A stretch of 31,923 nucleotides of DNA from NCBI GenBank assembly GCA_002297815.1, contig DBKH01000022.1, positions 1-31,923 of the forward strand, written 5' to 3'. This document shows, one piece after another, positions 15,201 to 22,075 of the stretch. The DNA comes from Bacteroidales bacterium UBA755. Its GTDB lineage: Bacteria > Bacteroidota > Bacteroidia > Bacteroidales > UBA932. Every line of letters starts with the position of its first letter. The stretch's first letter is position 1. The position numbers were made by a program, and so were the translations under genes. The notes below the pieces were generated by a model that saw nothing but the letters and a program-made list of their open reading frames with translations, had not been told where the DNA came from and made no database searches.

Positions 15201-15802
15201 ATGTCGGAAGGGTTGATGGTGGAAAGAGGGTTGGATGTCTGGGCCGGCACACCGTCGATCACCACGAGTGCGACAGCTGAACCATCGGAGGTTGAAGACG
15301 CTCCACGTACACGGATGGCCATATCAAGACCTGGCTGACCATCAACAGAGGACAATTGGATACCCGGAGCCGCACCCTCTAGAGCGCGTGAGATTGAAGA
15401 TACACTCTGCGCCTTGATGTTGTCACCCTTGATGGAAGACATTGAGCCGGTAAGGTCTCTTTTCTTCGCGGTACCATAAGCCACGACGACCACATCGTTG
15501 AGGAATTCGGCTTCTTCGGCAAGTGTGACATTGATCACATTCCGGCTGCCGACGGAGATTTCCTGAGTCTCGAAACCGATTGATGAGAAGACGAGAACGG
15601 CGTTTGACTTGAGCCCGGAGAGGCTATAGTTACCGTCGATGTCTGTCATAGTGCCGTTGGTGGTTCCCTTGATGAGAACGCTGGCACCGACCAGAGGTTC
15701 ACCAGCCTTGTCCGTGACCTTTCCGGACACGGAGGACTGGGCGAATGCCTGCGCTCCAAATGTCAGAAGCACAAGCATGATCGTGATTAATCGTTTACCC
15801 AT
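12245..15802 (-). CDS. susC: SusC/RagA-family TonB-dependent outer-membrane transporter (SusC1)
   Basis: A 1185-residue TonB-linked transporter that imports oligosaccharides through the outer membrane together with SusD1. After the signal peptide (MGKRLITIMLVLLTFGAQAFAQ) comes a carboxypeptidase-D-regulatory-like domain (VSGKVTDKAGEPLVGASVLI), then the TonB-box/plug region (LNDVVVVAYGTAKKRDLTGS, VRVRGASS-like segment, LVVIDGVPAQ, SISVLKDAASTALYGSRGAN) and a long 22-strand barrel ending ISLGANITF. There is no STN domain, so no direct link to an anti-sigma factor. The gene heads the leftward operon. Its leader and first five codons are part of the 61-bp inverted repeat shared with the SGBP2 gene, and a promoter candidate lies about 150 bases upstream. 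Confidence 0.95.
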   Translation of the reverse strand: MGKRLITIMLVLLTFGAQAFAQSSVSGKVTDKAGEPLVGASVLIKGTTNGTMTDIDGNYSLSGLKSNAVLVFSSIGFETQEISVGSRNVINVTLAEEAEFLNDVVVVAYGTAKKRDLTGSMSSIKGDNIKAQSVSSISRALEGAAPGIQLSSVDGQPGLDMAIRVRGASSTSDGSAVALVVIDGVPAQTSNPLSTINPSDIESISVLKDAASTALYGSRGANGVILINTKKGSEGKTQVTFDTRIGWNSVGQFNMSNMTEASDIYEYAWLSIYNSYRYGVDGTGRPGVGEDGIPYTNFQNPNHTHEEAAEFASQHLFNYVNSETNFQRNSLNNALVYDVPGARYVFSGGTGNSRSSTMMDAYLVNTNGKLNPDAKYFLPKDSKYNSLFETAFRQEYNASLKGGTEKLNYFASLGYTSDPSYIPTSSFERYNGRVSVNAQPLKWLKFGSNIGYTRTTTNEMATRWGRNAGSAGGNVFRYVNGTSSLISIYMLDENHNYVYDSEGNRLENVTNKTETYSPLGPTTGNAFGKGVNSEFDKNKNETIRSIFTTRSYAQVLFTKDLNLLVNFSYDSDNTDYLRYRAAGTYNGGLNGGLNKTLTNRFILNNQILLNYSHDFRSGHHVDALLGHEWNHDKYHSVLYASGYELIPGWISGGNFIGRYTNGGTTLSGSPSWSQYEVNMESYIGRVNYNYDEKYYLSASIRRDGSSKFMNNKWGTFGSVGASWVISREGFMSATSSWLDFLKVRGSYGVLGNSNGIGSYTNHTWSYSATSYQQTTNGTGIPAGYKLSSGALVNDQLTWEKNREFDLGLDFGVLGRRINGSIDFYNHVTPNAFYSANYSALAGSGSETLQQNAAVLRNRGLEIELSFDIIRTDDMTLNFTTNGTHYRTTLIEVPEENIPDNTNLDLPQGTWQAGVGSFSASGAGGASIGYLRGEGRDWYNIYLYKYAGVDKESGLPMYWHRVTNADLGLNDDGTARSAGYDHNGRYKDLKPGENVKTLVSSDASLYEMGSATPDWIGGFNINFRYKNFDISTQFAYQLGGKFFSTEYGNGLYDSGYVSAVSEQKSTDLIGNTFTEDNTSAYFPMQWWNTDYYNGSTFGSWKYTDMALFSASYLKCKNITIGYTLPKKILNAIKASTIRVYASADNLFYVSAKKGVDPSMSILGGFEVGQYVYPSMRTISLGANITF

Positions 15803-15849
15803 AAACTGTTTTTTTATAATGGTTTTTAATTTTGTTAAACGCCCTGTTT
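15789..15849 (-). repeat. 61-bp inverted repeat, left copy (susC1 leader and start)
   Basis: Read leftward these 61 bases are identical, base for base, to 17370-17430 read rightward. They begin AAACAGGGCGTTTAAC, continue through an A/T-rich leader ending CAGTTT before ATG, and include the codons for MGKR and part of the fifth codon. Identity breaks immediately on both sides. Confidence 0.95.
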
Positions 15850-16113
15850 AATAAAAATCAACCGCCAATTGATTATTAATTAGGCTGATTATCAATCAAT
15901 GTGGCTGCATTATCAATGTTATATTACACTTGAATATACAGACATAATGCAAAAATAGGCTATCACCTCCAAACTCATTGTAAATATTTGATAAATCAAC
16001 TTTAAAATTTGGTCAACGCAATCCTTTTCGCATTCTTGCGCAATCCTATGAGCAAACTATAATTAATGGTTTTAATTTGTAACCCATTGATGACTGTTTT
16101 CTAAACAGGGCGT
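15803..16113. other. 311-base intergenic region upstream of susC1
   Basis: No gene. This AT-rich stretch holds the left 61-bp repeat leader, a leftward -7 element (15950-15957), several short near-palindromes (for example TTGATTATTAATTAGGCTGATTATCAAT in two parts within 15868-15899) and the third copy of the 17-bp repeat core at its right edge (16102-16118). Confidence 0.7.
15950..15957 (-). promoter_or_regulatory. Promoter -7 element for susC1
   Basis: The minus strand reads TATTTTTG, a full TAnnTTTG match. The predicted start is about 140 bases before the susC1 ATG, a leader length common for susC genes. I see no convincing -33 TTTG at 19-21 bases. It lies inside both candidate invertible segments. 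Confidence 0.5.
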
Positions 16114-16118
16114 TTAAC
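16102..16118 (+). repeat. Third copy of repeat core, inverted relative to the susC1 copy
   Basis: TAAACAGGGCGTTTAAC in plus orientation, a 17-base perfect match to the reverse complement of 15834-15850 and a 16-base match to 17370-17385. The core is itself palindromic (TTAAAC-agggc-GTTTAA in the susC1 copy). It overlaps the stop codon of the chorismatase-like gene. Confidence 0.9.
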
Positions 16119-17211
16119 GGCCTTCTCTTACAGAAACCACATGCCCAACTCCTTCAAGTTCAAGTAGAAGCTCAGGGCGGCAGATGTCAGCGGTGAGGAA
16201 ATGAATGGGGATATCCCGAAAATGAGAGGTAAATACATCCTTGACAACGTCCATGTCCTGCGGACGTCTAACATAGACACGTATCAAATCAAAACGAAAG
16301 TCGGTACACTCATGAGAAATATTGGAAGGCTCAACCAGATGTTCTACTACATCAATTGCCTCCTCAGACTGGATACGAGCATCGTCGGAGAGCTCACTAT
16401 TCTCCCCTTTGATTGCGGCTGTTCCAGAAACAAAGATAGTGTCACCCAAAAGCCTTGCTCTCTCAAACTTAGGTGTTGTGCGGACGATCTCCTTACCCGA
16501 AGCAAGGACATTTCTTGAATATTTGTGCGCAGGAATCTGCAATGGGTTGTCTATCGGAGAATCAGCCCCTGCGAAGCCCATGACGGCATAGACAACTACC
16601 ATCACCCCACCTGCTTCACATCCGATCCCAGTCGCTGCTGGATAGCCGTTCGACCAATCCGCTGTCGAATAGAAATCCGACCTAGCATCATTGAATAGCT
16701 GATAGTTTTGGATGCCGTCATTCACAGCTGTAATGTGGTCAATGTAATTCCATTGACGAACTATGTCCGAAACCGCAAATGACTCTGATTTGAGAATATT
16801 CCTGATTCTGTCAAACACCTTGACTGATTGCTCTCCAATGTCACCAGACGAAGGATAATGAATACCTCGCGTAAGCAGCTCAACACATTCGCTCGAACGA
16901 AGTACCGAGTAATCATCATGCCTCTCGATCTCAGCCCCACCTTTTAGATAAGTCACCTCTGCCACAAGCCGTCCATCCATAGGCCTCTGCGCCACGCAGC
17001 TAACCAACGGGCATTCAGAGAAAACAGAATCGGTCACGGAATGAAGGATCCTATCATCCGAAATGTAGACATCCGTATCTTTAGCTGCAAAGAAATAGAC
17101 AATGCTGACGACAACATATTCATTGCAAGCCCTAGCAAGAATGTCGCGGCACTGCTCCTCCAACGTTCCGTCAACCGAAGAGGTGATGATTTCAGTAAAT
17201 TTCTCCGTCAT
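16114..17211 (-). CDS. Chorismatase-family enzyme (FkbO/Hyg5/XanB2-like, RidA fold)
   Basis: A 365-residue protein of the chorismatase family, enzymes that convert chorismate to pyruvate plus a dihydroxycyclohexadiene- or hydroxybenzoate-type acid through two RidA/YjgF-like domains. Matching blocks in order: VRQWNYIDHIT, NGYPAATGIGCEAGG (the family YPAATGIG signature), DNPLQIPAHKYSR, TPKFERARLLGDTIFVSGTA, IRVYVRRPQDMDVVKDVF and ADICRPELLLELEGVGHV at the C-terminus. There is no signal peptide, so it is cytoplasmic. The start at 17211 has AAGGAA eight bases upstream; an in-frame ATG at 17259 is the alternative. The gene stands alone between two divergent SusCD operons and inside the 61-bp inverted repeats. 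No aryl-polyene, flexirubin or macrolide genes are nearby. Family assignment is confident; which acid it makes (3-HBA, 4-HBA or a diene) is not. Confidence 0.8.
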   Translation of the reverse strand: MTEKFTEIITSSVDGTLEEQCRDILARACNEYVVVSIVYFFAAKDTDVYISDDRILHSVTDSVFSECPLVSCVAQRPMDGRLVAEVTYLKGGAEIERHDDYSVLRSSECVELLTRGIHYPSSGDIGEQSVKVFDRIRNILKSESFAVSDIVRQWNYIDHITAVNDGIQNYQLFNDARSDFYSTADWSNGYPAATGIGCEAGGVMVVVYAVMGFAGADSPIDNPLQIPAHKYSRNVLASGKEIVRTTPKFERARLLGDTIFVSGTAAIKGENSELSDDARIQSEEAIDVVEHLVEPSNISHECTDFRFDLIRVYVRRPQDMDVVKDVFTSHFRDIPIHFLTADICRPELLLELEGVGHVVSVREGR

Positions 17212-17369
17212 TGAAATATTCCTTGATTGGACTGCAAATTTCGTCAATTTCCCTGACATTCAAAATCACAACTAATGTTGATTTATTACTTCGCCTTAAG
17301 AATATAATCATGTGTACTGCTATCAACAATACTATCACCTAAACGAATCTAACATGCATTTGTTTCACA

Positions 17370-17430
17370 AAACAGGGCGTTTAACAAAATTAAAAACCAT
17401 TATAAAAAAACAGTTTATGGGTAAACGATT
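17370..17430 (+). repeat. 61-bp inverted repeat, right copy (SGBP2 leader and start)
   Basis: Identical to 15789-15849 in inverted orientation and covering the SGBP2 leader, ATG (17417) and first codons. The spacer between the copies is 1520 bases (15850-17369). The first 16 bases equal the core repeated at 16103-16118. Confidence 0.95.
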
Positions 17431-18814
17431 TTTTCTAGCTCTTATCGGAGCTGCTGCCGCACTCATGATGGCAAGCTGTACCGATGACTCGAAGATCGCG
17501 CCTGAAGGCGTGTCTCTTGACAGGACGTCCATAACGATGCATGCTGGCGACAAAGACAGTCTTATCGCCACCATTACTCCTTCTGATGCTCACAATCAGA
17601 GGGTGCGTTGGACTTCCTCAGAACCTACCGTAGTCGCTGTCACCAGAAAGGGAGCGATTGAAGCTCTCGCTGTTGGTAAGGCGACAATCACTGTTACCTC
17701 CGTTATCGGTAAGTACACAGCAACTTGCGAGGTTGTTGTCGATCCGATTGCTGTCACGGGAATCTCCCTCGACAAGACATCGCATGCGATGAATGTTGGC
17801 GAGACAGTGACGCTGACCGCAACCGTTACACCTGCCAACGCTTCGGATCCATCTTACACATGGGCCTCCAGCAACGAGGAAGTGGCAACCGTTGCCAATG
17901 GCGTTGTCACAGGCGTTGACGAAGGTGAGGCGACCATCACTGCCACGACAAAAGATGGAAACAAGGTCGCATCCTGCAAGGTTACGGTCACTTTGAAGGT
18001 CCCTACAGAGGCTGAGACCCTTGATTTGTGGAAAGATGACTCCAAAGGCAAAATCGCTGTCCTTGGAGGATCCGAGAAGAAAACCGTGGATTTCATCACC
18101 TACAATGGAGACAATGTCGTAAGGTGGAGCGAGAACACCACCGGCAAGCCTCGTACTGCTACTATTGAATTCTCCACCGGATCAAAGGTTACCATCACAC
18201 AGATTAGTGCCAATGACTTCAAAGGTAACTGGACTCTTTACTCACAGTTGTTCGATCCGAACAAGACTCTTGGTAAAGGCAATACTCAAGCCTACACTGT
18301 GACCGTGGCCTTCGGTGAACCTTTGGCTGGCGTATCACTAAAGGATGGCGAAAAGACACACACCAACAACATTGGCATCAAAGGCCTTTATCTAGAATCT
18401 GTCCTTGATGCTACCGCTGAGATTGACTACCAGAACAAAAAGGTAAGTTTTGGTCTCTTCTTTGACCGCCGTTCCGCTCAAAAAGCAAATGCGAGCACAT
18501 ATTGCGCATATCTGCCAGAGTGCTCTGGTGGTTATTGGAAAGACTATCTTTTCGCACCAGGAGACAAAGCTTTCTCAGATAGTAACTATGAGTGGTTATG
18601 GTTCGATGTAAGCAGCGACTTCAACACAATGAAGTACCAGTATTTTGGAGCTGGCCAGAAGACTAGCAATGGTAAATACTACATTTGTGGTATTTCAATT
18701 GTAAAGGCAACCTCTGCCGATGCCTCCACTCTAGGTTCTAAATATGACGTGATCTATCAGGCCAACTACAAAAAGGACAACAACGAGAGCATGTACTTCA
18801 AGAGAAGCGAATAA
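17417..18814 (+). CDS. Surface glycan-binding lipoprotein with two Ig-like (BIG2) domains (SGBP2)
   Basis: A 465-residue lipoprotein with signal MGKRFFLALIGAAAALMMAS and Cys21. The ATG at 17417 is chosen because the signal peptide begins there; an open frame back to 17312 only adds leader translation. Two BIG2 domains (PEGVSLDRTSITMHAGDKD and VTGISLDKTSHAMNVGET) precede a C-terminal region paralogous to SGBP1 (VPTEAETLDLWKDDSKG, WSENTTGKPRTATIEFSTGS). In contrast to SGBP1, which is last in its operon, this gene is first, 38 bases ahead of susC2. Its leader and first codons are identical to those of susC1 rather than to its own paralogue SGBP1, pointing to a recombination event. No good promoter of the TAnnTTTG type is seen just upstream in the present orientation (best is TGCATTTG near 17355). 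Ligand unknown. Confidence 0.8.
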   Translation: MGKRFFLALIGAAAALMMASCTDDSKIAPEGVSLDRTSITMHAGDKDSLIATITPSDAHNQRVRWTSSEPTVVAVTRKGAIEALAVGKATITVTSVIGKYTATCEVVVDPIAVTGISLDKTSHAMNVGETVTLTATVTPANASDPSYTWASSNEEVATVANGVVTGVDEGEATITATTKDGNKVASCKVTVTLKVPTEAETLDLWKDDSKGKIAVLGGSEKKTVDFITYNGDNVVRWSENTTGKPRTATIEFSTGSKVTITQISANDFKGNWTLYSQLFDPNKTLGKGNTQAYTVTVAFGEPLAGVSLKDGEKTHTNNIGIKGLYLESVLDATAEIDYQNKKVSFGLFFDRRSAQKANASTYCAYLPECSGGYWKDYLFAPGDKAFSDSNYEWLWFDVSSDFNTMKYQYFGAGQKTSNGKYYICGISIVKATSADASTLGSKYDVIYQANYKKDNNESMYFKRSE

Positions 18815-18852
18815 CTAGCTCTATTTTATCAACATAATATCCAATAATATTT

Positions 18853-21800
18853 ATGTCTAAACGAATAATAATGTTCTTCGCGGCCCTTTTCATTGGACTG
18901 CAGGCATTTGCCCAGACTTCGGTCAGCGGCGTCGTCTCTGACGAGAAAGGCGAGACTTTGGTCGGAGTCAACATCCAGATCAAAGGTACCTCGAATGGAA
19001 CCATGACAGACTTGGACGGAAAGTGGTCGTTGAACAATGTCAACGCCAAGACCGTTCTGGTGTTCTCTAGCATAGGCTACACCACGGAGGAAATCACTGT
19101 GGGAACTCAAAAGACCATCAAAGTCACCCTTAAGGAAGACAACAATTTCCTTGACGAGGTTGTCGTTGTAGGTTACGGTACAGCACGTAAGAAAGACGTC
19201 TCTGGTGCAATTTCTAGCGTTAATTACGGAAGCAACAAGGACATCACCAACCTGCCTAACCCTAACGCTCTTTCAGCTTTGTCAAGTAAGGTGGCTGGTT
19301 TCAGCTACTCTCCGACAAATTCAGCGTCAGGTGACAACACCAGCACGATGACCATCCGTGGTAAGAACGTTATTCCTACCGGTGGATCTGTCAGCGGACA
19401 GGGTGTAAATGCACCTCTGCTCGTTGTCGATGGGGTTCTTTCCTATGATTCCATCCAGTCCATCAACACCAATGACATTGAGTCTATCGATGTGTTGAAG
19501 GATGCTTCCGCTGCCGCAATCTACGGATCACGTGCCGCCAACGGTGTCATCATCATCACCACCAAGAAAGGTACTTCCCAGAAGCCAAAGGTTTCCTTCA
19601 ATGCAAGCGTAAGCCTTTCTGACTGGTCACGCCGCCTTAAGATGGTAAACGATGACGAGACCTTTCTCAAGAACATCTTCTACACGAAGGTTGCCACTGA
19701 TGACAGGTACAAAGGCAAGACTTTCGAAGGAATGTACGGGGATCTTGATGATGCTGCATACGATCTTTTCGGAGGTTCGTCTATCTCTTTCCAGGCTTAT
19801 GAGGAAGAGGTCAAGACTGACTGGATTGATGAGATTTCACGTGTCGGTGTAGGTCAGAAATATGACCTCAATGTTTCCGGTAAGTCTCAGAATGTGGCTT
19901 ACTATGTTTCCGGCAACTACACCCGTCAACAGGGTATTCGTCTTGGAGACGATTTTGAGAAGTACAACTTCCTTGCGAAGTTGGACATCAACATCACCGA
20001 TTGGCTTACATTTGGTGTGAAAGGTAACTTTCTTTCAGCTCATAGTTGGGGTCAGGTGGCAAAGATTCAGCACGCGACTTGGATGAGTCCATATTCTTAT
20101 GTTTACTGCCAGATTCCTGGCTACGAGGATTGGTATAACTCACACCCAGCTGGTGGTAGCGGTGGTTCACAGGCCAGCCCTCTTTGGGGTAACGCTCCTG
20201 GCGCATCCTACCTTTGGACTGATCGCTCAAGCTACGGTACCAATGTCAACGGTGTAGCTTACGCCCAGGTTGATTTCCCATTCCTCAAAGGCCTTTCCTA
20301 CAGAATCACCATGCAGGGCCAGTACAACACTGGTAACACTGACGTGTTCACAAATCCTGAGTATTGGGTTTCCACTGACAACACTGCTCAGATGAACGAT
20401 CCTTCGCAGTTTGCTGATCAGGCACAGGGTACCTCATCTTTCAGCCGTTCAAACAGCTGGACAATAGACAACATTCTTACCTACAGCAAAGATTTCGGCA
20501 AGCACCACGCTGATGTGATGGCTGGTTACACCCGTGAGCACTACAACTCAGAAGGTCTCTCAGTAGGTTTCCAGGGCTTTGACACTCCGACTTTCCTTGG
20601 TGTTTATGGAATCAACGCTTCCTTTGGTGAGAACAGAACCATGAGCCGTTCCCGCACAATCAGTTCTTCAATCGGTTATCTCGCCCGTGCGAACTATAAC
20701 TTCGCTAACACCTACTATGCTACATTCAACTTCCGTCGTGACGGTTATTCAGCTTTCGCTGAGGGACACAAATGGGGTAACTTCTTCGGTGCTTCTGCAG
20801 CTTGGGTGCTTAGCAATGAGAACTTCATCAAGGATCTTGGTGTGTTCGACTTCTTGAAACTCCGTCTCTCCTGGGGTCAGAACGGTAGCCGCTCTGTAAA
20901 CCCTTATCAGACACTTGCTTCTGTTGGTGGTACTTACACATGGCTCGATAACAAGAGCGCTTACGGTTTCGCTCCTTCAGGCATTCCTAACAAATCATTG
21001 ACTTGGGCGACAGTTGAGAAATATGATCTCGGTATTGACTTCTCAGTTCTGAACTCAAGGATTAACGGTAGCGTTGATGTTTACGCTGGAAAGACAAGCA
21101 ACATGATCGTTCAGCGTTCTGTTCCTTACATCACCGGATTCACCGCTGCCTACGACAATGTCGGAAAGGTGACTAACAAGGGTGTTGAGTTCACCGTCAA
21201 CACTGTCAACATCAATGGTAATGGTAAGGATAGTTTCCGTTGGGAGTCCAACATTGTGTTCGATTCAAACGCTAACAAGCTCGTTGAGTTGTTTGGACCT
21301 GACCATGACGGCAACGAGGCTGATGACATCACGAATGCTACAACCTATGGTTACGATTCATATGTCTGCCTGCAGGTAGGTCGTCCTATCGGAGCCGGTT
21401 ACGACTATAAACTCTTGGGAATATTCCAAAGTCAAGACGAGATTGACAACTACAAGAGCTCTGACGGTACGGTTATCATGCCAAACGCTAAGCCTGGTGA
21501 CTACAAGTTCGAGGACTACAATGACGATGGCAAGATTGATTCCAACGACCGTCACTACGTAGGTTCTCCAGATCCTCTGTTTACCCTCAATTTCGGTAAC
21601 ACACTTTCGTGGAAGAATTTCTCACTCTATTTCAACTTCCGTTGGGCTCAGGGTGACAAGGACCACTTCCTTTGGTGTAACCCTAACGGTCACCAGAGCA
21701 ACTTCGGATCAGGTGCCCAGCTCGCTGACAGCAAGCCATGGACTGAGTCTAATCACAGCACGACCACCGCTAGGTACGGCTACCAGAACACTCTTGGCTA

Positions 21801-22059
21801 CAACTTCTGGGAGAACCGTTCGTTCTTGAAGTTGAAGGATCTCACCTTCTCCTACACTTTCGACCAGAACTTTATCAAGAAGGTCGGTCTTAGCAATGCC
21901 CGCGTCTATGTGGCTGCTACTGATCTCTTCACGATCACAAAGTGGTCAGGTCTCGATCCTGAGAATGGAGGTACCATCGCTTCCAATTCCGCTTCCGACA
22001 AGTATGGCAGCAACGGTACTTACAAGACTGTCACCTTCGGTGTCAACCTTACATTCTAA
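18853..22059 (+). CDS. susC: SusC/RagA-family TonB-dependent outer-membrane transporter (SusC2)
   Basis: A 1068-residue TonB-dependent oligosaccharide transporter. Signal MSKRIIMFFAALFIGLQAFA, carboxypeptidase-D-regulatory-like domain (VSGVVSDEKGETLVGVNI), plug (LDEVVVVGYGTARKKDVSGA, LLVVDGVLSYDS, SIDVLKDASAAAIYGSRAAN) and barrel ending VTFGVNLTF. It lacks an STN domain. It resembles SusC1 most in the N-terminal 130 residues (FSSIGYTTEEI against FSSIGFETQEI) and diverges strongly in the barrel, so the two probably import different ligands. It follows SGBP2 by 38 bases and precedes susD2 by 16. Confidence 0.95.
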   Translation: MSKRIIMFFAALFIGLQAFAQTSVSGVVSDEKGETLVGVNIQIKGTSNGTMTDLDGKWSLNNVNAKTVLVFSSIGYTTEEITVGTQKTIKVTLKEDNNFLDEVVVVGYGTARKKDVSGAISSVNYGSNKDITNLPNPNALSALSSKVAGFSYSPTNSASGDNTSTMTIRGKNVIPTGGSVSGQGVNAPLLVVDGVLSYDSIQSINTNDIESIDVLKDASAAAIYGSRAANGVIIITTKKGTSQKPKVSFNASVSLSDWSRRLKMVNDDETFLKNIFYTKVATDDRYKGKTFEGMYGDLDDAAYDLFGGSSISFQAYEEEVKTDWIDEISRVGVGQKYDLNVSGKSQNVAYYVSGNYTRQQGIRLGDDFEKYNFLAKLDINITDWLTFGVKGNFLSAHSWGQVAKIQHATWMSPYSYVYCQIPGYEDWYNSHPAGGSGGSQASPLWGNAPGASYLWTDRSSYGTNVNGVAYAQVDFPFLKGLSYRITMQGQYNTGNTDVFTNPEYWVSTDNTAQMNDPSQFADQAQGTSSFSRSNSWTIDNILTYSKDFGKHHADVMAGYTREHYNSEGLSVGFQGFDTPTFLGVYGINASFGENRTMSRSRTISSSIGYLARANYNFANTYYATFNFRRDGYSAFAEGHKWGNFFGASAAWVLSNENFIKDLGVFDFLKLRLSWGQNGSRSVNPYQTLASVGGTYTWLDNKSAYGFAPSGIPNKSLTWATVEKYDLGIDFSVLNSRINGSVDVYAGKTSNMIVQRSVPYITGFTAAYDNVGKVTNKGVEFTVNTVNINGNGKDSFRWESNIVFDSNANKLVELFGPDHDGNEADDITNATTYGYDSYVCLQVGRPIGAGYDYKLLGIFQSQDEIDNYKSSDGTVIMPNAKPGDYKFEDYNDDGKIDSNDRHYVGSPDPLFTLNFGNTLSWKNFSLYFNFRWAQGDKDHFLWCNPNGHQSNFGSGAQLADSKPWTESNHSTTTARYGYQNTLGYNFWENRSFLKLKDLTFSYTFDQNFIKKVGLSNARVYVAATDLFTITKWSGLDPENGGTIASNSASDKYGSNGTYKTVTFGVNLTF

Positions 22060-22075
22060 TTAAATTTGAACGAAT

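Noticed and set aside
17312..17416. Upstream extension of SGBP2 to an ATG at 17312
   Set aside because: The lipoprotein signal begins at Met 17417. The extra 35 residues are translated from the repeat leader and would bury the signal peptide.
15789..17430. Insertion sequence or composite transposon bounded by the 61-bp inverted repeats
   Set aside because: The enclosed gene is chorismatase-like, not a transposase; the repeats include coding sequence of the flanking genes, and no target-site duplication is visible.
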